The notes: a model not told the origin generated them from the letters alone. Shown: positions 29,443 to 38,547, counted from the first letter of the stretch. The stretch: 39,008 bases of DNA from Pseudomonadota bacterium (GCA_021808315.1 JAKBBY010000008.1:1-39008), one strand, 5' to 3'. Numbers and translations are program-made.

Positions 29443-29467
29443 ATTTGCGCAAAATATTTGTGCAAAT
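29443..29467. promoter_or_regulatory. Tandem palindrome-like boxes upstream of the DUF2177 gene
   Basis: ATTTGCGCAAAA (29443-29454) and ATTTGTGCAAAT (29456-29467), both close to palindrome ATTTGCGCAAAT, 13 bp apart, about 115-135 bp before ATG 29580. Confidence 0.35.
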
Positions 29468-29579
29468 TTACGGCTCATCGTCATAATATTGAGTAACGAA
29501 GCGCCGAACCGGGTTGTCAGCCACGCCCAGCTATGTCAGCGATGCAATAGGTTTGCTTGCTCACGTTTGAGGAAACACC

Positions 29580-29999
29580 ATGCGCCGCCCGGTTCTGCTC
29601 TATATCGTGATGCTCATCGCCTATCTGGTGATTGATTCGGTCTGGCTGACCTTCACCTCGAATGCAATCTATCGCGCAACGCTCGGCGATATCTTGCTGC
29701 CCGGCTTTCGCCTCGCCCCGGCCATCGCCGTCTATTTTTTGCAAGTTCTCGGCCTAGTGGTGTTCGTCATGCCGCGCGCCATTGCCTCCGGGCGCGGCAT
29801 CACCGCCTTGGTCTACGGCGCCGCCTTCGGCCTGTTCACCTACGGTCTCTACGATTTGACCAACGACGCGACGCTGCGCCACTGGACGTTACCGCTCACG
29901 TTGACCGACATGGCCTGGGGTGCCGTCGTGTCCGGGCTGGTGTCGCTGATCGGTCTCATGTTCGCCCGACGCTTCGGGCGCCAGCGGATTTTCTCATAA
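29580..29999 (+). CDS. DUF2177 family membrane protein
   Basis: MLIAYLVIDSVWLTFTSNAIYRATLGDIL, FGLFTYGLYDLTNDATLRHWTLPLTLTDMAWGAVVSGLVS. Confidence 0.88.
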   Translation: MRRPVLLYIVMLIAYLVIDSVWLTFTSNAIYRATLGDILLPGFRLAPAIAVYFLQVLGLVVFVMPRAIASGRGITALVYGAAFGLFTYGLYDLTNDATLRHWTLPLTLTDMAWGAVVSGLVSLIGLMFARRFGRQRIFS

Positions 30000-30094
30000 C
30001 CCCCTAATCCACGACCAAATCCACAATTTCACACCGCAGCGCTGCTGAGCAACGCAACGACTGATATTTCCTGGGCATCTGGCAAGAAGAAACT

Positions 30095-30153
30095 GAATTG
30101 CGGCGCGTATGCCGCAACTCAGCCCCTCAATCACCTCACCGCAAGCGGCGAGG
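30095..30153. terminator. Two adjacent hairpins between convergent genes
   Basis: 30095-30120 GAATTGCGGC-GCGTAT-GCCGCAACTC (one mismatch), and 30134-30153 CCTC-ACCGCAAGCGGC-GAGG with inner CCGC-AA-GCGG. Confidence 0.45.
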
Positions 30154-30161
30154 CACGATCA

Positions 30162-30359
30162 TCATGCTTTGGCATGCTGCGATGATTTATGCGCATCGGT
30201 GGTATTTTGATGCGCCGTCGTCGATAAATTTGCGGCCTTGGTCGCGTGCTCAAGCGCCGATTTTTGATCGCCCTTGCCATGCTGCTCGGCGGCCATGTGA
30301 TGGGCCTTGGCGGTCTCTTCGTGGGATTTAGCAGCGGTTTGGTGGCTGGTTGCGGACAT
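30162..30359 (-). CDS. Small His/Ala/Lys-rich helical protein of unknown function
   Basis: 65 aa MSATSHQTAAKSHEETAKAHHMAAEQHGKGDQKSALEHATKAANLSTTAHQNTTDAHKSSQHAKA. Periodic H/A pattern resembling small His-rich proteins of other Proteobacteria. On minus strand, AAGGAAAA lies just upstream of ATG. Confidence 0.7.
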   Translation of the reverse strand: MSATSHQTAAKSHEETAKAHHMAAEQHGKGDQKSALEHATKAANLSTTAHQNTTDAHKSSQHAKA

Positions 30360-30504
30360 GGTGTTTTCCTTTTCAATCGGCGCGCCAGCCCAATGCCAGC
30401 GCGCTGTAGAGCAAAACCATAATCACAAAAAGCCGCGCTAAAGTTCCGCTCTACACAGCATCATGTCGTTCGCGCCAATCATATAAACAACCGCCCTAAT
30501 AAAT

Positions 30505-30541
30505 ATGGGCAATTATTTATCGAAAAGAAATAAACGCCCAT
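30505..30541 (-). terminator. Candidate terminator downstream of isocitrate dehydrogenase
   Basis: ATGGGC-aa-TTATTT-atcgaaaag-AAATAA-ac-GCCCAT: two 6-bp stems separated by a 2x2 internal loop, 22 bp past the icd stop in an AT-rich gap. Confidence 0.5.
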
Positions 30542-30562
30542 TAATCTCCAATATAGAAATAT

Positions 30563-32026
30563 TTAGCTTTCACCCTGAGGCCGCTCAAATGCATCTTTAC
30601 TGTCAAAACGTTGCAATTTTTCAACATGCATCCAGGAATGGCGGCTGCCAATCGCTTTGACCAAATCGGCAATCCCTTGCGGTGGGTTGCCCTGCGCCGG
30701 GGCTTTCAGCATGAACCGGCAATCGAAATGATCGACCAGGAATGTCTGCCCGCCCGTCGCCGGCCAAACCTGCACCCCCCGGTTCGAAATACTATCAAGC
30801 CGGAGTTGGCTGCCCTCGGCAATCGCCGTCAATGAAGCGCCTAACTCCGCCGCCGATAAATCAGACTCGATAAAGATATCAACCCCAATCAATTCGCGTG
30901 ATTTCGGCTCGGTATGCGCCGTCAGGTCCGGCCAAGGCGTCAGCGTCAACGGGCTATAAGCGCGCGACGGCAAATTGCTGGAGCGGCCCAGATTCTCAAT
31001 CACCTGCCCCACAAATTGATCCGTACCCACCCCGTGACCGCGCGGCGATAAATCGCCAGTCAAATTCTTGCCTTCGGCCAAGGTAATAAACAAAGCCTGT
31101 TCAATCGTCGCGGCGGCCTCGAACGCGCCGATATGGCGCAGCAACATAATCCCTGCCGAGAGCAACGCTGTCGGGTTGGCGAGGCCCTTGCCGGCAATGG
31201 TCGGCGCTGAGCCATGCACCGCCTCAAAAATCGCCACATGATCCCCTAAATTGGCCGAGGGCGCGATGCCCAAGCCCCCCACCAAACCCGCCGCGAGATC
31301 GGAAATAATGTCGCCATTCATGTTGGACGTGACGATCACATCGAACTGCTCCGGCGCAATCACCAGCTGGTGGGCGCAATTATCGATAATAATATGATCG
31401 CGGACGATGCCCGGATAATCCGGCCCTACCTGCTCAAATACCCGCTTCATCATGCCCTCGGTCAGTTTCATGATGTTGGCTTTGGTCGCACAGGTGACTT
31501 TTTTGCGGTCTTCCGCCAGCGCCAAGCCAAAAGCGGCGCGAATAATCCGCTCGCAGCCCGGTCGCGTCATCAGTTTCAAGCATTGTGCGACATCGGGCGT
31601 CTGCATATGCTCAATACCAGCATACACATCCTCAACATTTTCGCGCACAATCACCATGTCGATGCCGCGTCCGGTGAATGGCGTCTTAATCCCTGGCAGC
31701 TCACGCACCGGGCGAATATTGGCATAGAGTTCAAAATGCTTGCGCAATGTCACGTTCGCCGATTTTTCGCCAAAGCCAACCGGCGTTTCCAACGGGCCCT
31801 TGAGCGCCAGACCATTTTTCGCAATTGAATCCAGCGTCTCGCGGGGCGCGCCGGAGGGAATTCCCTTTTTGAACACCGCCGCCCCGGCTTCCGCCAACTC
31901 CCACTCAACCGGCGCCTGGGCGGCCGCAAAAATCCGCCGCGTGGCGTCGAAAACCTCCATCCCAATGCCATCGCCCGGCAGGGCGGTCACGCGGGTTTTG
32001 GTGCTGGTGGCGTGGGTCTGTGTCAT
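30563..32026 (-). CDS. icd: NADP-dependent isocitrate dehydrogenase, long (Thermus/Rickettsia-like) form
   Basis: [88 protein letters not shown], plus a C-terminal extension of roughly 150 aa. Start trimmed to [10 protein letters not shown]. Confidence 0.88.
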   Translation of the reverse strand: MTQTHATSTKTRVTALPGDGIGMEVFDATRRIFAAAQAPVEWELAEAGAAVFKKGIPSGAPRETLDSIAKNGLALKGPLETPVGFGEKSANVTLRKHFELYANIRPVRELPGIKTPFTGRGIDMVIVRENVEDVYAGIEHMQTPDVAQCLKLMTRPGCERIIRAAFGLALAEDRKKVTCATKANIMKLTEGMMKRVFEQVGPDYPGIVRDHIIIDNCAHQLVIAPEQFDVIVTSNMNGDIISDLAAGLVGGLGIAPSANLGDHVAIFEAVHGSAPTIAGKGLANPTALLSAGIMLLRHIGAFEAAATIEQALFITLAEGKNLTGDLSPRGHGVGTDQFVGQVIENLGRSSNLPSRAYSPLTLTPWPDLTAHTEPKSRELIGVDIFIESDLSAAELGASLTAIAEGSQLRLDSISNRGVQVWPATGGQTFLVDHFDCRFMLKAPAQGNPPQGIADLVKAIGSRHSWMHVEKLQRFDSKDAFERPQGES

Positions 32027-32210
32027 CGCAATTCCCCTAAGCGTTGCAGAATGAACGTCTGCCGCCTCTATAAGCAATTCGCCGGGTCGGTGCCATCGCA
32101 CCGCAGCACGGGACACCAGACCGCAACGCACATATCGATGCTGGGTTTCCCGATTATGACCTGATCATCGGTTTGAAAACCGCCCGATCCGTCGCACTTG
32201 CCCGCTTATG

Positions 32211-33395
32211 TCAGCCGTTAGCGCCAATATGACGGACCAGATTAATCAATGTCTTGCGCAACCGCTCGGCAGCCACCTGCAAAACGCCAAGCTCGTTAAA
32301 TTCAGTCTGCACAACCGGCTCTTCAAGTTTTTCACCAAACGAGATCGCGCGCACCCGCTCGGTGAGCAGGCTCAACGGCGTCAAAATCCGTCGATTGACA
32401 AAGTTACGCAAATTAAGCCCGACACCGATAAAGATGATCAGCGAAAAAAACAAACTCAGGCCAAAAATCGTATAAGCAGTCTGCAAAATGCCCGACACAT
32501 CGACCCCGAACACCACAGAGCCAAACATTTTTCCGGTAAAATCTTTCAGCGGCAACACAAAGAGTTGATAGGATTTACCGGTGCCAATCGAGGTGGTCGT
32601 CGAAAATCTTGGGTCGATATCGCTCGGATGATGTTGCAAAAACTGCGTGAGCGAAGGCGAGTTGGTGAATTTAACCTGATAAGGCCCAATCATCGGCGCT
32701 TTCGGCCCTGCTTCCTTGGTGTTCGGTGGCTCCTGGATCAGCACCGAAACCACGCTACCGGGAATATCCTGAATAATGGTGCGGAAAATCGCGGTCACTG
32801 GCAATGAAATCTGAGCGGTGCCCACTGGAACGTTGCTGGCCGATAACACCGGTGCCACGCCGCTAATCGCATAGCCGATTTTCATCAATCCAAAATCACT
32901 GACCGGCTGGCCCGATTTCAACACGGTGCGAATATCGGGCCGGGCAATCGTGGTATCGCCATAAAGATGCGGTTTGTTGGCGCGGAACAACACGTGATGA
33001 TCTTGAATGAACACCACAATTGCCCGGCCATATTGTTGCTGCAGCGCCTTCCATACACTGCGCGATTGCAGCGCGAGCAGGGTGCGCTGCTGCTTGGACG
33101 GCGGCATGGCAAACGCCTCGACGATATTCGGGTTCGCCGCCAAAGCACTCGCCTCGGCCAGCGCTTGACCCGCATAGACTTCGCGCAGCCGATCAAACTC
33201 GTTGCGAACATTGACGACTTGCTGTTGTTCCGCGCGCTGAATAATCAAATATTGTCCAACGGCGCCAATGAATAAAATCACCAAGGCGTTCAGCAGCATC
33301 GCCGGGATCAAAAACCGAATGAATTCGGCGCGAAGCGTGAGGCCGCGGACAGCCCCCGTTTTGGGTTTTACGGCCATCGATCGTGCTCTTTTCAA
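32211..33395 (-). CDS. Transmembrane Cache-HAMP sensor-like protein lacking a recognisable output domain
   Basis: N-terminal TM (FLIPAMLLNALVILFIGAVGQYLII), large periplasmic region with Cache-like features, second TM (IFGLSLFFSLIIFIGVGL), HAMP-like RRILTPLSLLTERVRAISFGEKLEEPVVQTEFNELGVLQVAAERLRKTL, then the protein ends. Confidence 0.75.
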   Translation of the reverse strand: MKRARSMAVKPKTGAVRGLTLRAEFIRFLIPAMLLNALVILFIGAVGQYLIIQRAEQQQVVNVRNEFDRLREVYAGQALAEASALAANPNIVEAFAMPPSKQQRTLLALQSRSVWKALQQQYGRAIVVFIQDHHVLFRANKPHLYGDTTIARPDIRTVLKSGQPVSDFGLMKIGYAISGVAPVLSASNVPVGTAQISLPVTAIFRTIIQDIPGSVVSVLIQEPPNTKEAGPKAPMIGPYQVKFTNSPSLTQFLQHHPSDIDPRFSTTTSIGTGKSYQLFVLPLKDFTGKMFGSVVFGVDVSGILQTAYTIFGLSLFFSLIIFIGVGLNLRNFVNRRILTPLSLLTERVRAISFGEKLEEPVVQTEFNELGVLQVAAERLRKTLINLVRHIGANG

Positions 33396-34609
33396 TCGTG
33401 CTCAAGGAATATACTGGCGAATACCGACCGGTCGATCCCATAGGGTGCCGATGGTTCAGCCTTTGGCGGACGCGGTGGCGGCGGGATCTCCGTATCATCC
33501 GCCGGACGTTGATTGAGGCCCGAATTCAGCTCGGGCTTAGGATCGGTATTCCAAGCGGGATCAGAATTCCAATCCGCATCCCAATCGGTCTCCAATGCCG
33601 CGCCACGATCCGGCGCCCCATCCGCCCGCAAATCCGGCTCGTCTTCCGGCGGCAGAATTTCGAGTGTCCGCGCTGATTCAAATCCGCGCGGCACCCGCAG
33701 CGCCATCTCATAATATTCAGGGTCCACCCCGGCATCGGAGGCTAACACGCGCCCATTCGGCGCGGTAATGATCGGCTGGGGCACCGCCGTCACCGGATCG
33801 GGCGTCACCGGCCAGGCCGATATTGGCAAATGAGCCATGCCCGGATCAGCGACCATCTCGTGATCGATCACATTGCCATGGCCCGATCGGCGCATCGGTT
33901 CCACAAACTCAACCGGCTCTGCCTCGGCGTGATGGGCATCCAGCAGAATCGCAGCCTCTCCTGCCGATACCGGATCCATCAGCGCATCGGACGGCGGCTC
34001 GTGCTCAACCGGCGTTACCATTTCCGCCAACACCGGCTCGGCCCCCACCGATTCCGGCGCGAGTGCTGGTTCGTCTGATTCTGGCTCCGGTTCTGATCCT
34101 GGTTCTGGTCCTGGCAAAACCTGATCAACGGGGTCCGCAGCCGTCGCGAGCGCCTCATGCTCCGCCGGTTCGATGATTTTTGGAATTTCGGCGACCTCAG
34201 CACCCACCGGCGTTGCCACCGCTTTCGGAGCTGCGACCATTGTCGCCGCCTCAACCGGCGTTTCAGCCCGCGCCGCAGCTGGTGCCGCGGTTGGCGCCGG
34301 CGCCGGTTGCGCGCTCAGCCGCGCCTCGCTCAGTCGGCGAATACTGGCAATCGGGTCTTGCGGCAACGGCCCGCTGAAATCATCCATGATCGAGAGAATA
34401 CGGTCCGCCAAGGCCGAGCAATCTGCACGGTTCAAGTTACCGCCAAGTTCCTGCAGCAAAAAGCGGGTCACCGTTTGCGTCGGATCACGCTCGAAATCCG
34501 GCGCAAAATTGGCCTCCCAACGCACCATCATGTCCAAAGCGCGCGGCGCTGGCACCGTGCCGCGCAAGGTTCCCCACAAAATCCGCCGAATTCTTGCGCT
34601 GGCATCCAT
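33392..34609 (-). CDS. Hypothetical acidic Pro/Glu/Ala-rich protein coupled to the Cache-HAMP gene
   Basis: Start trimmed to MDASARIRRILWGTLRG (ORF-track start 34711). Folded-looking N-terminal ~100 aa, long low-complexity middle (GPEPGSEPEPESDEPALAPES), short C-terminal motif YGIDRSVFASIFLEHD. 4-bp overlap with the downstream sensor gene. Confidence 0.7.
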   Translation of the reverse strand: MDASARIRRILWGTLRGTVPAPRALDMMVRWEANFAPDFERDPTQTVTRFLLQELGGNLNRADCSALADRILSIMDDFSGPLPQDPIASIRRLSEARLSAQPAPAPTAAPAAARAETPVEAATMVAAPKAVATPVGAEVAEIPKIIEPAEHEALATAADPVDQVLPGPEPGSEPEPESDEPALAPESVGAEPVLAEMVTPVEHEPPSDALMDPVSAGEAAILLDAHHAEAEPVEFVEPMRRSGHGNVIDHEMVADPGMAHLPISAWPVTPDPVTAVPQPIITAPNGRVLASDAGVDPEYYEMALRVPRGFESARTLEILPPEDEPDLRADGAPDRGAALETDWDADWNSDPAWNTDPKPELNSGLNQRPADDTEIPPPPRPPKAEPSAPYGIDRSVFASIFLEHD

Positions 34610-34890
34610 CACGCTAACCCCCGCATCCTTCAAAGCCGCGCCCGATGGCTCGCCCGATGCAGGACCAATCCTGATGAAGAACAAACCAGCGTGGAGAGTG
34701 GGCGCGCGCATTCATGACAAATGTCTCTAGCGCAGCCTGAAATGTTATTCCAGCGTGTTTATTCTTTCTTGGGTTGTGTTCGGCCACGTTGTTCTCTTCA
34801 CGGGTGGCAGGGCGCGTGCTATCCGGCATTCATGGAAAACGATCAAGTCGATTTGCCGTCCGATCGTTGAGACCTTGAGGAGCCGCGACG

Positions 34891-35256
34891 ATGAGCGAAA
34901 GTCAATTACGGGCAATATTATTGGGATTGCGCGCCTTGTCGCCGGATATTCTGGCCTCTGCGGTCATTTCGACCGATGGTTTGGTCATCGCCTCGGCCCT
35001 CCCGAATGATCTCGATGAAGATCGCGTCGGCGCCATGGCCACCGCCATGCTGAATTTTGGCGCCCGGATTTCCAAAGAGCTCGCCCGCGGCGCGCTCGAT
35101 CAGGTGGTGATCAAAGGGCAAGGCGGCTATGTGGTGCTCGAATTTGTGGGCGTCGATGCGCTGCTCTGCATCGTCACGGGCGGCGATGCCAAACTCGGCC
35201 TCGTGCTGATGGCCGCCAGCCGCGGCGCGTCCGCCTTGAACGAGGCGCTGGGCTAA
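34891..35256 (+). CDS. Roadblock/LC7 domain protein
   Basis: MSESQLRAILLGLRALSPDILASAVISTDGLVIASALPNDLDEDRVGAMATAMLNFGARISKELARGALDQVVIKGQGGYVVLEFVGVDALLCIVTGGDAKLGLVLMAASRGASAL is a characteristic Roadblock/LC7 pattern. Confidence 0.9.
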   Translation: MSESQLRAILLGLRALSPDILASAVISTDGLVIASALPNDLDEDRVGAMATAMLNFGARISKELARGALDQVVIKGQGGYVVLEFVGVDALLCIVTGGDAKLGLVLMAASRGASALNEALG

Positions 35257-35443
35257 TCATCAGACGGAGTTAATCATCAGGGATCACCCCCAGCGCCGCC
35301 ATCAACCGCGCGGCCCGCTCCGGACACTGAATTGATAGGTAATTTCCGACTCTACGCACCTTGGGTCCACCCACGCTACAACCGGGTTACGCTTCAATAC
35401 CGGTCATTTGATCGGTTTGGCGTCAACCAGGGCGAGGTCGATG

Positions 35444-35998
35444 GCATCCTCCAGTACCGAATTTCAGCGGGCGCGATCAAAAACGCCAGACCCCCTGCTT
35501 GCCCATATCGGGTCGCGCCTGCGGGACCAGCGCACATTACTCGGCATCACAACGGCGCAACTCGGCACCGCATGCGGCAGTTCATCGGCGCAAATCGAGC
35601 GTTTCGAGAGTGGGCTTGATCGGATCGCGCCGATCATCCTCTCCGAAATTGCGCAATTCTTATCCGTAACTATCGGCTATTTTTATCACAGCGTCCCAAG
35701 CCCTGCCGAGGGCCGCGATCACGCCACCGTCGCTGACCTCGCAACCTTCCGCGCCGCGCGCCAAGCGATGCTGGCGTCAAAAACAACCACATCCCATGAA
35801 GTCTCTGAAATCCTCGGACAAATCGAAGATCAAACGGTGCGGGACTGCCTAATCGCCTTCATGCAAAGCCTGACCGCGCAACCCGCCGTCAAAGCAGCCA
35901 ATCCCATCACGGACTATCAGCGCGACGGGGCTGTGCAAAACGCGATCAACACTCAGGCATTATTCATCCGCCTCGCCGATATCGGCCAAGGCCTGTAA
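35444..35998 (+). CDS. XRE family helix-turn-helix transcriptional regulator
   Basis: HIGSRLRDQRTLLGITTAQLGTACGSSSAQIERFESGLDRIAPIILSEIAQFLSVTIGYFY is an XRE HTH. Exact start uncertain (35408 or 35444). Confidence 0.87.
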   Translation, partial: ASSSTEFQRARSKTPDPLLAHIGSRLRDQRTLLGITTAQLGTACGSSSAQIERFESGLDRIAPIILSEIAQFLSVTIGYFYHSVPSPAEGRDHATVADLATFRAARQAMLASKTTTSHEVSEILGQIEDQTVRDCLIAFMQSLTAQPAVKAANPITDYQRDGAVQNAINTQALFIRLADIGQGL

Positions 35999-35999
35999 C

Positions 36000-37334
36000 T
36001 CACCGATCCAAACCAAGATTAATCTCGCGCTTCAAACCGGCGGGGCAGGGGCCTCCCGCCATCCAATCCAGCAATTCGATCGTGTGAATGGTTGGAATTC
36101 CCGCCCCCGCCAATTGCGTCAGGCAGCCAATATTCCCCGCCGCAATCGCATCGGGTGACAGGCTGGTCAGCGTATCAAGCTTGCGCGCCCGCAACGACGT
36201 CGCAATCTCCGGCTGCAAAATATTATACGTCCCCGCCGACCCGCAGCATAAATGCGCATCGCGCGGCTCCACCACCCGAAACCCCGCCTGGCGCAGCAAT
36301 TTTTTCGGCGCATCGGTGATTTTCTGACCGTGCTGCAACGAGCACGCCGCATGATAGGCAATCGTCAGCCCCGATTCCGGTCGCGTCCGCTGATAGCCAA
36401 TTTTTACCAAATACTCGGCGACATCCATCGCCAAGGCAGAAATCGTCGCCGCCTTTGCCGCCAAATCCGCCTCTTCGCCCCGCAACGCAAACCCGTAATC
36501 CTTCACCACCGTCCCACAGCCTGATGTGTTGATGATGATCGCATCCGTCGGCTCATCGAGCGCCGCCGCCATCGCCTTAATCGTCGCCCCGGCCTGCGCA
36601 ACGAACGCCGCATGTTTGCCCAAATGATGGGTCAGCGCCCCGCAACAGCCCGCTGCTTGCGGAATAACCACCTCCACGCCCAGCCGGTTCAACAACCGCA
36701 CCGTCGCCGCATGAATCCCCGGATCAAGCACGCGCTGCGCACATCCCGCCAGCAGCAACACCCGCCCGCGGCGCGCACCCACCGCCGGATGCACGGCTTG
36801 AACCGTCACATCAGGTCCCTCAGCAACCACCCGCTCCGAGGCGGATAGCGCCAGCATCGCCCGTAGCCGCGCCAATAACGCCCCGCGCTGGGGGATCAAC
36901 GCGGCAAAAGGCCGCGCCAGCCCCGCCGCCCGCAGTGCCCACCGCATCCGCTGCGGATAGGGCAAAATCGCCGCCAGTACCGCCCGCAGCGCCCGATCAT
37001 GCCAAGGCCGCCGATATGTTTCCTCGACATGGGTGCGCGCATGATCGATCAAATGCATATAATCAACGCCAGACGGGCATGTCGTCATGCAGGACAGGCA
37101 CGACAAGCACCGATCCAAATGAAACGCCACCGGCGCACTCGCCGCCGCACCGCTCTCCAGCATCTCTTTGATCAAATAAATCCGCCCGCGCGGACTATCA
37201 TCCTCATCACCCACCGTCACAAAGCTCGGGCAGGTCGCGGTGCAGAACCCGCAATGCACGCAAGAGCGCAGAATCGAATCCGCCACCTTGATCGCCGGAT
37301 CGCTCAATTGAGCGTCGCTAAAATTGGTTTGCAT
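36000..37334 (-). CDS. glcF: Glycolate oxidase iron-sulfur subunit GlcF
   Basis: SCVHCGFCTATCPSF and CLSCLSCMTTCPSGVDY [4Fe-4S] motifs, LAGCAQRVLDP, CCGALTHHLG, YHAACSLQHGQKI, CCGSAGTYNILQPE. Start trimmed to MQTNFSDAQL. Confidence 0.95.
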   Translation of the reverse strand: MQTNFSDAQLSDPAIKVADSILRSCVHCGFCTATCPSFVTVGDEDDSPRGRIYLIKEMLESGAAASAPVAFHLDRCLSCLSCMTTCPSGVDYMHLIDHARTHVEETYRRPWHDRALRAVLAAILPYPQRMRWALRAAGLARPFAALIPQRGALLARLRAMLALSASERVVAEGPDVTVQAVHPAVGARRGRVLLLAGCAQRVLDPGIHAATVRLLNRLGVEVVIPQAAGCCGALTHHLGKHAAFVAQAGATIKAMAAALDEPTDAIIINTSGCGTVVKDYGFALRGEEADLAAKAATISALAMDVAEYLVKIGYQRTRPESGLTIAYHAACSLQHGQKITDAPKKLLRQAGFRVVEPRDAHLCCGSAGTYNILQPEIATSLRARKLDTLTSLSPDAIAAGNIGCLTQLAGAGIPTIHTIELLDWMAGGPCPAGLKREINLGLDR

Positions 37335-37341
37335 CAGTGCC

Positions 37342-38547
37342 TCAAGCCGCGTGGAGTTTGCCAGGCGAAAAAATCCCGGCGGGATCAAAAGCCGTTTGCA
37401 GCCGACCACGAATGGCCGCCAGCGCCGGCGGCTCTTCGGGAACACAGGCCAATGACGTCCGCAACGCCTCCGGCGCCCGCAGCAACCACCAGCCGCCGCC
37501 CACCGCCGTCACCGCCTCGGTCAGCGCCGAGGCCGCCGCGTGGGACGCAGGCCCGGCCAGCATCAACAGCCCGCCGCCCCAATCCAAATACCCATCCAGT
37601 CCCAACGCCTGCGCCACGCCGAGAATGTCCGGCCCGCGCGATGGTGCCACCGACACCCGCCAGATCATCGCCTCCTCCAGCCCCCCCTGCACCGGCATAG
37701 CCTCCGCCAACGGCGTCGCATCGCGCACCGCCTGCCAAATCGCCAGCGAACCGGCCCGATCCAGCAACGTCGAGGCGGCATAGCGGCTCAGTTGCGTGCT
37801 CAGCGCCCGCAGCCGATACGCCACCGAAGCGGCAACATCCTCAATCCGGATCAATGCCACGGGCCGGTCATACCCCACCGCCGCCGCCGCCCGCTCTGGC
37901 AAATACGCGGCCCCCGTCACCGAGAACGGCGATCCCAGCGCCGCCGATAACGCCGCCACCGCCCGCGCCGGCGTCAAATCATGCAGCACCAGCGTCCCGG
38001 TCTCCTCAGGGATCGGCAGCACTTTCACGGTAATTTCCGTCAGCAACGCCAGCGTGCCATAGGAGCCGGTCAGCAGCTTGGCTAAATCAAGCCCGGTGAC
38101 ATTTTTCAACACCCGCCCGCCCGAGCGCATAATCTCGCCTCGCCCGGTAATCGCGCGCACCCCCAACACATGATCACGCATCGCCCCCCAGGCAATGCGG
38201 CGCGGCCCAGACAGGTTACACGCAATCACCCCGCCAAAACTCTGCGTGGCAGCCGCCCCCCCCAAAAACCCATAGCGCGGCGGCTCCGCAATCAAATGCT
38301 GGCCCGAAGCCGCGAGCGTGGCCTCCAATTCCGCCAACGGCGTGCCCGAACGCGCGCTCAGCACCAACTCTTTGGGCGCATAGAGCGAAACGCCGCGAAA
38401 CGCCCGCGTGCTCAGCGTCTCACCCGCCACCACCGGGCGCAAAAACCCGGCCTTGGAGCCATAGCCGGTTAAATTCAACGCGCTCTTCGCCGCTGTCGCC
38501 GCCGCAATCGCGCACGCAAACCCGGCCTCACTATCCGGGGCGATCAT
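37342..38547 (-). CDS. glcE: Glycolate oxidase FAD-binding subunit GlcE
   Basis: LSARSGTPLAELEATLAASGQHLIAEPPRYG, TQSFGGVIACNLSGPRRIAWGAMRDHVLGVRAITGRGEIMRSGGRVLKNVTGLDLAKLLTGSYGTLALLTEITVKVLP. Trimmed start gives an ATGA overlap with glcD. Confidence 0.93.
   Translation of the reverse strand: MIAPDSEAGFACAIAAATAAKSALNLTGYGSKAGFLRPVVAGETLSTRAFRGVSLYAPKELVLSARSGTPLAELEATLAASGQHLIAEPPRYGFLGGAAATQSFGGVIACNLSGPRRIAWGAMRDHVLGVRAITGRGEIMRSGGRVLKNVTGLDLAKLLTGSYGTLALLTEITVKVLPIPEETGTLVLHDLTPARAVAALSAALGSPFSVTGAAYLPERAAAAVGYDRPVALIRIEDVAASVAYRLRALSTQLSRYAASTLLDRAGSLAIWQAVRDATPLAEAMPVQGGLEEAMIWRVSVAPSRGPDILGVAQALGLDGYLDWGGGLLMLAGPASHAAASALTEAVTAVGGGWWLLRAPEALRTSLACVPEEPPALAAIRGRLQTAFDPAGIFSPGKLHAA

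Noticed and set aside
34157-34730. Overlapping 186- and 185-aa + strand ORFs
   Set aside because: Both antisense to the P/E/A-rich protein gene; composition reflects the repeat tract. The minus frame has the coupled stop/start with the sensor gene.
36999-37700. 233-aa + strand ORF
   Set aside because: Antisense to glcE/glcF, both of which have clear family motifs.
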